Shown here: one piece after another, positions 35,685 through 49,400 of the stretch | Layout of the letters: each line of letters opens with the position of its first letter | Numbering within the stretch: position 1 is the stretch's first letter | Assembly: GCF_010183535.1 (NCBI RefSeq) | Contig: NC_071332.1 | Location: forward strand, 12,462,001-12,526,000 | Direction: 5' to 3' | Length of the DNA: 64,000 nt | Source of the DNA: Caenorhabditis remanei | Lineage: Eukaryota; Nematoda; Chromadorea; Rhabditida; Rhabditidae | Notes under the pieces: model-generated | Seen by the model: only the letters and a program-made list of their open reading frames with translations | Told to the model about the DNA's origin: nothing | Database searches by the model: none | Made by a program: the position numbers and the translations under genes

Positions 35685-38600
35685 ATGAATCGACTAGTCT
35701 TCTTCGCCTTCCTCTTATTCTTCTCGCCGCGCGCTTCAATTGTTTCAGGGACCCATAATAGGATAATAGGTGAGTGTCTGTAGAAAATCGATGCGAACGG
35801 AAAAGAATGGTATGGGGGGGGGGGGGGGGCAGAGGTCTCGGAAGGGTTCTCAGTATGTGTCTGTGTGTGCACCGGGATAATCTCACCACTTCTCTATTGG
35901 TTTACACCAAGACCCTTCGTTTCTCCGTCCGGCACAGAGTGAGACAAGACACCCGGTCATGATTATTTTTCGTTCAATGGATCTGTTTGGTACTGGTATT
36001 GCTGCCTCCTGCGCGCGGGTCGGATTAAAAGAAGGGACCACCAGTATATATGCCAGCTGGTGAACAGAGGAAAAAGACAAAGGTGTTCGTAATTGCGAAG
36101 AAGAAAACGAAGACGATGGAAGACGAAGAGTGTGGACCCGAATTAGAATTTCTGAGCAGTTGGAAACGAAGAGAATGAGAAAAGAATGGGAGAACAGGAA
36201 AGAGAATGAGAATGGAATGCAAATTGGAGTGCATGGAGTGTATGTGGAAAATAGGAAAATTTAGTATTCTCTCACTCAATTAACTTGATTTTGTGTTTTG
36301 GACTATTACTTGCTACGTGTACAGACGTTGGATAAGAAGACGGGAAGAGTCAGAAAAAGAAACAACAATCAAGGTTCCTTCTGAAGGAACAGAAAGGAGA
36401 TGCAACGTGGCGCAGAATTCAATAAGAATCAGAGGTCAATAGAACGCAAGAAGATGACAAATTGAAAAGAGAGAAATATAGAAAACGACAGACTCCGCCC
36501 ACTCAAAAAAAAAACACATAGATGGCTCCAATATTGACACATATTGACGATCAGAAACGCCATCTATTTGAAAGCAATACTTCAGAAAATCGAGAACAAA
36601 AGGAGATTGGAGACAATATTGGTTGGGACGGGTGTGTCTGGAGACTAGTTTATACTACGACGACGACGGACACAACGAGAGAAGAGCGTACAAAAATTTC
36701 CATTTCACTGAATTCTAATACCCTCTAGGGGTCTGATGAAGAGGGGACAGAGAGTGGGTTTATCCTTTGACATCTTGCATTAAATTCTCTTTTTAAATAT
36801 TTTAACTTACTGAACAGAAAAAGGAATCAACATAGTCAAGAACTGCATTCGAATTTATTACACAGCTCTCGTTTAGATATGATCTACACAGTACCCTCTT
36901 CTCTCATCCTAGCCGACCTCGAAGAAAATAGTACTGGGGGCAAAAAAACCTCTAAATAAGAGATATTGATGACATATCTAATCGGATTAACGGGAAATGC
37001 AATTAGAAAACCGACAAAAGGTCTCTTCATACGAGAAATCGTGTCTTGAAGTACTTACTTACCAAATCGACCAAAAATAATAAATAGAAAAGAGTCAAAT
37101 GACTTTGTTTAATAAAGTGAAAACAAATGTTTATGACTCTTCGGGGGACGAATGCATTACTTTTCGAAGGATGCGAGTGTGTTCAAGTGTAAGCAGAGAA
37201 TGAGGAACTGATAGAGGTGAACAAGAATCAGTTCGATAATGACATGACGAAAAATCAGAGAACTGAAAGTAGAGTGAAGACACAAGTTGTTAGAAACTGG
37301 CAGACAATAACATGAAAAATCGACGGGAAAGGACATAATTGAAAAATTGAGAAGGGCGGAGTTAGAGCCTTTCGAAATTTATGGCAATTTGGGTGTGCAC
37401 AATATCAAAAAGAAGTGGAGCGACTTATAAGAATGAGGAATCAAATGTTACAGTACTCATCATAATTGTGTCAAAGAAAATATATAGAAAATAGTTTTGA
37501 AACGAAGGGTTGATTGTAATCGGGAGATTTTTACAAAGTGGGCGTCAAGTTATGGTCAATTTCAAAAGAAAGGTCACCCGAAGGGTTAAATGAATTGACA
37601 AAATCACCTCGATGTAAGTGTAATCGCCATTTTTGATCTCTTCAAAACTTGTATTCGCAATCAATCAGAGAGTTGTTTGAATAAAGGTCAAATACGGAGA
37701 AATAATTGCACGAATGGAGAGTAGAAAAGGTATCAAACAGCTCGTACCAGTTGACTTATCATCAACGGTTTTTTCTATCTTTTGATAACCTATTCTAGTG
37801 GAAAAAAGAGTTATTTGACGAGTAGATTCTGTCAGATAGAGGAAACTATAACCTTGTCAAAAACGGATGGATGGAATAATGAATTGGTGCTAGTAAAGAG
37901 ACCAATTAGGTGGGTGAAGGTCGGTTATAGAAGACAGGAAACCATTCAACAGTTCGAAGACCTCCCCGACCATCATCATCACTTTCTCTCTCCGGGAAAC
38001 AAACCATTGATCATCTGATTGGTTTGAAAAGAGTACATTTTCAGTAAGGAATTCAATTCTTTCATCTATCTTTCTTCATCTGTCTCAATCTCATTCGAAG
38101 AGAAACCAGCACACATGACAGATGTACAAATAGAAAGGATTCTAAGGAATAATATGTACTTTAAGACAAGAATTGTGTAATGAAGAAAGAGATACAAACT
38201 GTAATGTCCGATGGTTGAGAGAAGAAGAAGAAGATGGGTGAGGGGGTAGATAAGAGGTGGAAACCGAAACCGATTGGCAATGAATGATAAGACAAAAAAG
38301 ACAGATGGAGAAGAAGAAGACGGGGACAAATCTTACTTTTTGTGTGATATCGGGACAAGATGAGGAGGAATTTGATGATGACCAGAAGGGTCTTCTTCTT
38401 CTTGAGGAACATAATTACACAGTAATGATGGTGGTGGTAAACATTACGGGAGAAGAAGGAAAACTGGAAATGATGAGGAAGATGATCAGGAGGGCACTTC
38501 GGAAGACGGACAAATCGAATTAAAACTGAAAAAGAGGATGGGAAAATATGAATTTTGGGAAAAAGGCGAAGGGAAATAAGGCGGAAACTATATCGAGAGA

Positions 38601-41600
38601 TTCAGGAAAATGAGAGGATTTATCTCGATTGAAATAATATTTTCAAGCAAACGAGGCTCATTATAATGCCATCTGTCCATAATAAATACCTTTTTCAGAA
38701 TATTTTGAACCAGGTGAATAATAATAATAATACGGAAATTGCTTTCCTTCTTGGTTTTATAGCTTCGAAAATGGAAAATTTCCAATAATAGTTATTCCCG
38801 TATGAACCCATTGCAAGTGGATACGAATTCGACATGACTTCGTCACGAAGAAAACACTCTCATGCTAAAGTACCGGAGCAAGATGAGTTGTGAGAAGAAA
38901 GGGATAATTATACGTGGAAGAGTTCTCGGTCGAAATGAGAAGAGCAATAAATTTTGGGTAAAAGTTCGAAGAGAAGAAGCGGAAAAGGGGGGAAAGAAGA
39001 AGAAAAAAGAAGAAAATGATTATGAATAGAAGAGGAAGAATACCCCGAAAGCCATGTTGTATAGTTCCGTTTTCTCCTTTTCAAAACTTTTTATTCTTTG
39101 TATTGAAATTCAAATGAATATGCAAACTATTCAGTTTTGTGAATGACGGAAAGGCGATGGAGATGTCACAAAGAGTGTCGAATGGAGATATTCTTATTAT
39201 TCAACTCTTTCGAATAGCTCAAAACAAAAGAGAAAGAACAATTAGGCATCTTCTTCTTTTTCTTTTCCCATATGTCTTCTAACCCAATTGATGGTAAAAA
39301 TTTGTGTTAGAGGCCGCCTATCTTTTCTCTTTGTGAGGCAATGTGTGTAATGAATAAATTAGATCGAGAGAGAGAGTGAAAGAGAGAATACACAGAGATG
39401 GAAAAGTAAAAGAAGAAAAAAGAGACCGCCACGTATAGACTTTGGATTATTTATAGAAGAGAAGGGGAGTTCTGATGGGGAGGCATGGTCTGGTAAGTGG
39501 GTGTGAGAATAGTGAGATGGAGTAAGATTGAAAAGGAAATTGGAAGAGAGAGTTTCAAGGCTAGAAGAACTCAATTGTTGATTGACAATACATTGGGCTT
39601 TGAGATAAATGGAAATGAGGGAGTAGTGTGTGTAGACAAGTCATAAATTGGAACATTTGGAAGAGGGAAGACGAAAAGAAAATTGAAGGGGACACTCACA
39701 CATTTGAAGAGAAGAGAGCAATGTCTTTTTGCCGTTTCTCCGATAAATTGAGGGGTTTTGTGAGGAAAGATGAAAGGAGAAAATGAGAGAGAAAGAGAGG
39801 ACATAAGTAAGGACAGATTGGAAGATGGATAAGTAGGAATAACGGGTGTGACACAGGAAGGTAGATCAAGACGGGGTGTTACAAACCTATTAGAACCTAA
39901 TCCCTATACTCATTTGTTCCGGACTAAACACTTCATCATGGCGTGTCACCTCAAAAGATTAGCCAAGGTTTCAGCGGAATGTCACCCCCATTCAATTAGA
40001 TTTGGCTTATCGAGAATTCACTTCAGTCATCAAGACTTGAAGAGTCTCTCAGTTTGTCTGGGCCTCAGATAGATACGATCAACATCTGCTAGTCCGTCAG
40101 AGGCATACTGTCACCTGATTTAATCCAAAACCATTTTGAAACTATCCTGGAATTTCGTAACCTTCCGAACAGTTTAAAAAGACATGTGTTAGAACGAAAC
40201 GATTCCAATATCCGTATCATCATTGTGTTGTACATTACAAACAAAGATAGAAAGAAAAACGAGATTGAGTCAGAAAGACGACGAAAGGGATTGAGTAGAG
40301 CTAACTAGATTGATCGTAGGGTCAGATGAACACAATCTCATCTGGAGACATAATTCTATCTATCTCTCTCAATATAATTCTACATTTGGTTTATCGGATT
40401 GAGAGGAGAGAGAGGAGAGCCTACAATTCAAGAACAGGTGTTTATCTAGAACAATCTGCCCCCGCGAGGACGATTAAAGCAGCAGCAGGAACCTTGTCGG
40501 GGCCCATTTCTCAGCCAGATGGTCTCGGCTTATTTATCAAAAGAAGAGGAGAAGAAGGGGCATAATTTTGGTGGATGAGCACATTTGAAGCCAACTGGTG
40601 TAACGGAGAAGGAGGCTCCCTGATGACTTGAGAGTGCTTGTGACAAGTATTACTAGGGGAAAATTGCATTGTGAATTGGATGGATTGAGAAAGATATGGC
40701 AGAGTGCTTTGGTGTTTGTTGGTTTGAGAAACTTTTGGGATGGAGAGGTCATTCTTCAATGAATGTGATTTGAAAATTGGAGAGGAAGAAGTTTAACCTG
40801 ACCTTACAAGAAATACAATCGGAAAAGTTTGTCGTCTTTTGGAAATTTCAAAAGAGAGAAAACTGACAGAAACCTGCTGAATCACTGCTTTGTAACACAG
40901 TTACACGCCAAATAAACATTAGCAAGTACGGAGGAATTCTCGCATCAAAAAATCGGGAAGTCTGCAGAAGAAAGTGTGACATGATATCATTTCTCACGGT
41001 TTTGTAGTATACAAAAGATCGTTGTTTTCCTCGGAAACCAAGATTAAAAATACATATTCTTCGTCAGTGTTTAGTCTTTCAGAGCAAACAAAATTCATGA
41101 AACCAAACACTGAAAACGAGAATTCACTTGAGATGAAAGTAAAAGGCAGATGTGAAGAAAAATAACATTTTCAGGTTTTCCCAATTCCATTTCTTACCAA
41201 AAGTTCAAACGCACAGTGATCAGTAAAACACCAATCGGAGAAAATAATAAATCGGAACATAAAACGAAAATGAAATGGTTCAGTCACTCAAGCAAGGAGA
41301 CAAATAAAAAAGAAAAAGGGATTTTCGTCTGTCAGGAGAAAATGGAACGAGTGGTTGAGTTTGAGTGACAGACTAAAAGGGGGACGAAGAGAATACTTGG
41401 ATTTGATGAAGTACTTCCAAATACTGAATGCCGGTTTCTAGGTGAAAGTTTCAAAATATTGAAAGTTGTGTCAAACTGACAACAACATGTGGAAAACGAA
41501 CAATGTTTGAGTGACAGAAGACAAAACGAAATAGAACTTTTTGTCCGCATTGAAATAAAATATCGAAGAAGACTATTTCTCTTTTCACTCCAGATGTGTG

Positions 41601-43481
41601 GCCTTCTCTGTGAGTGTATGTTCACTATCAAAAAGAGAAAAACGAGAAGAGGAAAACTACAAATATTTACAACAGTTGTGTGTATGTTTGTGTCTGGTTG
41701 ATGGCCTACTTGTCTTCTTCTACTTCTTTACTCTTATTTCACTCTCAACCTCTCCCAGAAACAAATGAATTCAAGTAATCGACTAAAGGGCGGCGGTGAG
41801 ATGTAAGACGAACGAGAGAAAATATAATCGGTTGTGCGAATCGTTTTTTCACTCACAAAAAGTGCCAAACTGTGAATTTATTCAGGCAGGTGTTTGTCTT
41901 TGTCCATGGGAAAGAACTCGGATTTGTCACCTGCGGGTCAATGCAAATAAGTATGTCCTTGTATGTAGAAGTGTGGGAATCCAAATGGGAAATTCAGATG
42001 AAATTATGGGGGAAACAGGGACTACGGTACTTGACTCAAACTACATATAAACAATGAAATATAAGCCTTTGCTGCAATGAATCATTTTTCGGATTGTTAT
42101 CAGTTTACATCTTTTCGCATTGAAAAGTGGCAAGAAAGGGGGTCACAGCTGGAGAGTTATTGCGAATGTTGGATTGGGTCACAAGCTATTAACTGGCACG
42201 ACGAAAAAGACAATGGCAGATAGCCATCACAATATTATAAAGGCTTTTTGTGCGCATGTCAACGTATTATTGCGTTGCTCGGAGTGATCGTAATACACTC
42301 ATTTTACGGATGAAGTGGCACCACTACGACCAACTGTTCAAATTTACAATGTCTTCGTCTGGTTGCGTAGGTGTTCTCAAGTCATCTGATTTTATGGGTC
42401 ATGACCAGATGGAAGAACATATACCTGTTGGGAAAAAATACATAATTGAGCTCATTCCAAGTTCAATGAGTTGTGGTGAGAATGCCACTCAAGGAATCAG
42501 ATTTTGTCGTGTTTATAATTGGTTCTTCGGCCAAATAACAACAATTACCAGTTCCCGATGTCGTATCTCAAAGACCGTCTGTCCGTCTTGACACAACATT
42601 TGATGAGGTATGGAAGATTATGGGGCGTTGCGAAGGTTCTTCTAAATATGTACATTTATGGGATTTGCACATTGACAGGTGGGAAGAATGTTCCTTCTAA
42701 TTATGTTATTCTAGTAGAAACTGTTTATTAGGGGAAGGGAAGAACTGCAGTGGTTTTATGAGGATATGGGGATTCAATAATTGAAGAGTATCGATTGAAT
42801 AGCTGCAAATATTCATGAGACGATGATGCTATGATTCTGTAGGGGATACCATGCGAAGTCTAACGAACGAATCCTTCGAGTCGGAAACACATCTAACCGA
42901 AGAGATCAAAAGAGCGTCTACTTTACTCGCTTAATTTCAGACATTTGTAGAGGGTTGAAATTCATTTCAGCAAAATACCGGAACTGAAAATATGGAAATA
43001 CAGATTTCTCTGAAGCAGTATTTTCCAGAAAATGTTAGTCTTTTTGGCTAGTTATTTATAGCTGCGTTTCCATATAAATTTTGTTCCTTTTAGTGGTTCC
43101 AATGTCAAAACCTGCAAATGAATCTGAATATCTCAATCCAAGAAAGTACCAAGATCCCATCCATAGCCCGAATACCCCGGACGCCCTCCAACGTGACCGG
43201 AATTCATTCACTCCGCAATTCCTAAATGTTCATTTGTGTTTCCAGACTACACTAATCCAAACATCAGAACGCCTCGTTCAGATATAAAGTATAATATTCC
43301 TGAAGAAGCGAACTGGAATCGAATCAAAATTGGTTTGTTGGAAGGGGACTCTCGAAGAGCATTCACACAAAAACGCCCTTCAAAATTCCTCCCGACGAAT
43401 GAATTCTTGCTCATTTTCACGCCTAAACGCACATTTCCTCACCCATTGACGTTTTGGCTCCACTCATTTTTTGGAATGTGA
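35685..43481 (+). CDS. Putative secreted protein with 7.3 kb first intron
   Basis: Exon 1 (35685-35769) encodes a clean signal peptide, MNRLVFFAFLLFFSPRASIV, ending with a GTGAGT donor. The next in-phase exons I find are 43094-43192 (after CCTTTTAG) and 43246-43481 (after TTTCCAG, 53-base intron). The join gives 139 aa with no stop: THNRIIVVPMSKPANESEY, PRKYQDPIHSPNTPDALQ, SDIKYNIPEEANWNRIKIGL, EGDSRRAFTQKRPSKF, tail ending HSFFGM. Dibasic sites (RR, KR, KR) in the C-terminal part could be prohormone cleavage sites. AATAAA lies at about 43582. The far exons could instead be their own gene starting at ATG 43102 (108 aa). Family unknown; no domain recognised. Confidence 0.45.
35814..35829 (+). 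repeat. Run of 16 guanines
   Basis: An uninterrupted G16 tract follows TGGTAT. In C. elegans such tracts are widespread, can fold into G-quadruplexes, and are lost as deletions when the FANCJ-type helicase DOG-1 is missing. Here it would lie inside the first intron of the putative secreted protein gene. Confidence 0.9.
35830..43093. other. Long purine-rich non-coding stretch
   Basis: The plus strand is dominated by A and G (GAAGAAGA, GAGAGA, GGAAAG words). The longest open frame (about 42250-42591) has no splice or promoter support and is likely chance. No tRNA-like A/B box pair was recognised. It is read here as one long intron, though intergenic DNA or non-coding transcripts are equally possible. 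Confidence 0.45.
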
Positions 43482-46400
43482 CAATTCTGGGTTTCGCTAC
43501 ATTTTGAATATGAAAACTTGTCTGGAAAAAAGGCGAAAAACAGTTGACTTGCACATATTTTATTTAGTTTCGAATTGTTGAAATAAAATAGACAACACGT
43601 TCAAACCGATTTGACGGAAGCCAGAGTTTGGTCAGCTGTAGAGGCCAGAAAAAAACAACTGTTTGATATTTTCAACTCGTGCCAGTTCATTTTATTTATT
43701 TATTTTCAAGTGAATTGTGATTGATCACTCTGGATTTCACTAGGGGATCAGTTTTCACAAACGTGAAACTCTCGTTCCTCGTTTTTTTCTTTTTCTTTTT
43801 AGAATTCAGAATTTAACCGTGCGTCTTGATTTGCAATCTATGTAGCATATGCAGTGATTCTGTACCTGTCCCAATTCAAAAACTGAGAATCCCTCCTGGA
43901 TAATAAAGTGTTCTCCACGAATCCTATGCTGTCAGCTTTCCCGAAAAAGTAATATACAATTGTATTCTTCATTCGAGAAGGTTCCCTCGTCTTTCATTCT
44001 CATTAACCCCGTGAATTCTGAAAAACAAAATGGATATGTTAGGTACATCTTCTTCCGCTTTTCTTCAATCCCTCACGTCTTCAGTTTTCTGATTATGATG
44101 TGACAAAAATGATGATGATGATGAAACTAATTTTCAGAAATCTTCCGTCGCCTTGCCTGTCGGCTATTTGCTTTTCTTTACTACTTTTTCTTTTCCCAAT
44201 CCCTTTTTCTCTATTTTTGCAAAACTTTTAAAAATCTGTGTGTTTTTCGGATACTCTTCTCATTACAAATGTATAGAGTAAAGTAACAAAACCTTCTAAA
44301 TTTGACAGACTTTTTTTTCTCTTTTTTCGAATTGTAAATGGAGAAAAAATATACACTTTTGATCTATCTCTCCCGTTTGAACCAATTCATTATTATATCC
44401 ATTTTTATTGTTTTCTGACTCGAAAGAACGGGTCAAAATTACGAATGATATAGGTCAGAAGAAAGGAGACCCGGAAGTGACGTGACTTAAAACTAGTAAT
44501 TATAGAGGTTAGTGATCTGGAAAAATGTGAACTCTTTTCCCTTTTTCGAGCAGCTTTCCTCTATTTTTTGTTTTCGAACAATCTATTTTTACTGTTCGAG
44601 GATTGGTTTTCTGAGAGAACTTCAAAATTGAAAACTATTTTTCACGAAAGTTTTTAAAGTTTAAGATATTTCTTGAAACGTCATAACAATACTCGAAAGA
44701 TGAATTCCAAAATATTTTTTTTGGGATCTTCGGGTCTCTGCAAACAGTCATTCCCTTGTTTTCAGATATAGAATAAATCAAGATTGAATACATGTTTGCT
44801 CATCAAAAAAATCATGTTTGAACTCTTGTCATTGTTTTATTCCATTTGTTGTGTTAATTTGCTCATTGGCTCTATTATTTCAAAAAATTCTTCAGAATTC
44901 TTCTTCTCAAACAGAGAAAATGCAAACTTGAGATTCTAGACATCCTCTTCAAGATTTATTGCACTCTTTGTTTATTCCGACAACAATTGATTCTGTGTAA
45001 ATATTATCTGCATATTGGTTGCTCGAACGGGAGCATAAAAAGATATGTGTTTTTGGTTTGCGCTTTCTCAGAAATTTTTAATTTCATAGGCTCTTCTTAT
45101 TCTTGACAATTACTATATTTCTTAGCGTAAAGTATTTGTCGGAAAAGTGGAAATCTGTCCATCAATTACTGATCCAACCTATTTTTTATTAGTTCTCTGT
45201 TCCGGTGTTCTACTTGCATTCCAGCCATAAATGAAACTATTTCTGGCTCAGTGTCCATTCTTGTCTATTTTAGAAGTGTTGCTACTACTAAACCAAAGCT
45301 CAACCACCATTATTATATCGAGGACCTCCTCTCGAACCACTAAAAACTGACCACCAGTTCAAAGTTTTGTATATTAATAAACACCCACACAAACACAAGA
45401 TTCCAATCGTATATAGCTTGTTGTTAGCTTTTTCGAATTTGTGTTAAAAATGAATTCTTGTGGTCTCCGAACTCTCATTCCACGTCACCGAACCACTCGA
45501 TGATCTACAAATTCTTTCGAGCAGACTACTGGATTCTTGAGTGTTTTCTTTCAAAAGTTTTATTTAAACAAACTCGGAATCCGAGATTCTTGGGATAGAT
45601 ATTTTATTTAGGATGAGCATACAAACAGAGACTACCATTCTGTATACTTTTGATGTTCCGTCTGTTGATGTTTGAAGAGTCTCATAGCTTAATATGTTAT
45701 CTTGGATTCTTAATCTTTGTTAGATATAGATTTTAAAGCTCTCGGCCTTGATTTTTGAGGAATCTTAGCTCCCTCGATGCTCGCTAGGACTGTTTTGTAA
45801 TTGTTGAGCTGTTAAAGTTGTCGGTAGGTTGTTATTGAGAATTGTTGATCCAGGTCATAGTGGAGTAATATTATTCATAACATGAACTCGAAGGACAAGA
45901 TCTTTTATTTGTCACGAATATTTCTGGAAGGCTCTTCCTTACAGACGCTGGTTTATCCCGTGGTTCTACTGAATAAACCTTATCCAAATTCACCAATAAA
46001 AGTTAAGGCGAAGCATAAAAAATAGTGACTTCGGTGTCTTTGAATCTCTGAAAAATTTAGCTTCTGTATTCCTTAAGATCTGTGCAGATCTTGCCCACGA
46101 CTTTGTTTTGAGTCTCACACCCTCTTGAACTCTTTCTTTTTTACAACTTTCGATGTTCACTCTGAATAAATATACGAAAAAGTTGAGACGTAAAAAAGAA
46201 GACAGATGTTCTTCTTCGTCTTTTGAGACCATAAACTTTGAATGTGATGCTCCTTCTGTTCCAATTATCAATGTTCTTTTTCTTCTTTTAGATCACATTC
46301 CAACGAAATCTCATTGTGTGTCCTATCCTGAATTCTCCTTTTTGATGTTTCGTTTTTTTTCTCCTTTTTGTATTTTCTACAAAGTTCTCGAAATGTGACG

Positions 46401-49400
46401 ACGATGATTTCTTGCTCAACTTCCGCACACATACGGGTAATGAGAAAAGCATCTTCTTCTTCTCCTTCTCCGTCTATTCTTCATTCCTATTTTCCACGTA
46501 AACACATTTCAATTTCTTGTGAGAGCACAGGGTCAGAATAGGGGTCTCCCCCTCTATCGAAACAACTTCTGGACGCTTTTCTCTCTTCTATTGAGAAAAG
46601 GTTCTCTCGTGGAAATTGTTGGTTTTGGGCCTGATGTCCACGTTTGGTAGAAACAGCTTGTATCAACAATGTTTTTCCTTCGGCTCTGTGGACCTTCTGA
46701 ATTAAAACCAATTCCAGAGGCAGACCCTTTCTCTCTCTTCGTCGTGTGACCATGATGTTGAAAACAGATAAATGTCAGGTTGTTTGGAAGTGAGAAAAAG
46801 AGAAAAAGGATGATGATGAAGAAGAAAATGAGGAGGAGGAAGAGATAAACTCCTAAAAGATTTTTTTTCGGGTGGGATGAGGTTTTTTTTTAGAAATACG
46901 GGCCATTCTTCTGAAGTGCTACTCCTTCTTTTCCAACAGCATTGTTTTCTAGAGAAGCCTGACCTTGAAGTGTTCATGAATGGAAATCTCTACAGAAGCT
47001 CGTTGGATTTCGATAAGGTGCTACAATCAAGACTGATCCTTACATCGTGCCCAATTATCCGGGCTGAAGGAAAGCCAGATAGGTAGTGTAGACGTGAATG
47101 TTTAAAAATTCTGATCTGACTTTCGGATCCGATGGATGCTATGCTTGGAGAGTTTATTAATTGTAAGATTGACTCATTTTTAGCGAAGAACTGCTTGTGT
47201 TGGTTTTCAGAACTCATAATCTGACAGAAGACTCATGTCACATTCTCATTTTAATTTCTGTCTGATAATCCCCATAATTATCTGAAATGTCATTTTTCAA
47301 TATTTTCAAAGACTTCCTGTTCCCGATGTCTCTCCTTTCTAGTTCACACGAACTTTTCCAACCTCTAAATGGTGTTATCGAGAGAGGTTATTTAAAGAAG
47401 TTGGTAGCTTGTTGTTCAAGTTACAAACACAATTTGCGCGAAAAATAAATAACTCGGGACATATAAAGCCAATTTATTTTTTGGCTACTACTCAGTCAGA
47501 CACCTCTGTTTCCTTGTTATTACAAAGTATCATGGAAAGTGACTGTTTGTTCATTTTATTGTGACACCGGAGATGATAAATGTCGTTTGAAATCTTCGGA
47601 ACAAAGGCACCTCAAAGCGATAAATGCCAATGTTTCTCTCATTCCCAAGAGTAAACTTTTTCTCTTTTTTGTTCCAATGAATCATAGATCATAAACACAT
47701 CACATCGACCTGTCTATCTTGCAAATCTTTTGCTCTTTTCTCTCTATTTCCTAATACAAAATAAATGCAAGGTAGGGGACCCAATCCGACTAGTCTATGT
47801 TCAAGTGATCAGACCCAATTGGGTTCTGGACAGCCCGACTTGATTCGAAACGTCATCCATTTTCATTGTCTACTGTAAAATTCAGACTCAAACTTGCATG
47901 AACCCATTTCCGATTTATGATCCATCATACTTTCTGCAACACCTTTCCTTTTCGGACCCTCCCTCTCCTCCCTCAATTTCTCTCTTTTCCTTTCTCTCCT
48001 TCAAAACTTTTTCATCGTCAAGCTTTTTGTGCCAGTTTGTCCTTTGTTTCTTGACGTTGTTTCCGCACAATGTTTTTGTTAGGTCCTTACTTTTTGGGCC
48101 TCCGTTTCGTTTTCTCATAAACATTCATTTCTGGTGTGTCAGTTTTTGAATACGATGGAGTACTTCTATAGCCCTGCAAATGATTTCAAATATTCAGTGA
48201 ACCTGTATTTTCTGTAGTTCTTGTTGTAACTTTAGTGTTCCGTTGATCCTGCAGAGTTTACACAGAACTTTATGTTTTGGACAGTTCATTCCTGTTCTTG
48301 AAAACTTGAATTCTGGAAATTTGAGCTGGGAATGATGCAGTTATAATTTGATCCATTCCTACTCAGAAGCGTTTGAGTCAGATTTTTAGATAAACGAATG
48401 AAGGTTTTTTCAAAACGGTCAAAGTTACTTTCTTTTATTTCCGAGAATTTCGAAGGCTAGTGAAAAAAACATGAATTTTTCGAAAACGCTATTTAACAGG
48501 ATAAATTCGGACTGCTTTTTGATAAGAAACATAACCTCATTAATTATATACCACGATAATATGTTTTCGTGATTTTCACAAAACGTTCCGTATTTTTAAC
48601 AAAGTCTGTCTGAAACACCATTCAGACAAAACATTTTTCGACCATAAGAATCAAACTCTGAAAAATAGTGTAGTCTTTCTCTTCTTTTTACTTCTTGAAT
48701 CTTTTTATTTCCTTTTCTATCTGAATTCGAAATCAGCTCATTCTCTATTTCCATCCTATTTCATCTGTTCTTCAACCTTTTTACGTGCACTTCTACTTGG
48801 ATTTCTAAACCTGAATCTTCCTGATCTTCCCCATCTGAATCTCCCTCAACTCTTTCTCCTTTCCAAATTCTGATTCCACGTCTTTTGATTCCTTCCTTCT
48901 CATCGGTGATCTCCTCCGTCGTCGTCCCTTCTTCTAATTTCCTGTCTCGAAAAATAAGACACGAGGATTCTTCCAACGAGAAATTCTTTCTTCAATTTCA
49001 TTTCTCAAGGAACCGAATTCCTTGGAAGAAGCTCGTCTTCTGAATTCTTCAGTTTTTTCTTCCGAAAAACGGACCAGAAATCGTGTGAAAATAAAAAAGA
49101 AAAACGGGGGCAATTAGAGTAAAATGGTGGAATTGGGTGCGCATGCATAATCGAATCGTTTGTCGCTTTTCTAAATAGGAATCCTCTATCCTTATCTCCT
49201 CTCTTTTGTTCCCATCTTCTCTCTTTTTATTCCCACAATTTTTCCAGCCAAAATTTGATTACTCGATTTTCTTCTCACCCCTCAAGGGTCTCTTTTTGGA
49301 CTGAAGCACCACTGGACCACGCCCATAATTTTGCAAAGAGGTTTCTAAATTTTCAAGGTCGTTTCTAAATGATAATTCGATTTGAAAGCTGACAAAACTT

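Noticed and set aside
42250..42591. Open frame of 113 codons on the plus strand
   Set aside because: No splice-supported neighbours, promoter or domain; a frame this long is expected by chance in an 18 kb non-coding stretch.
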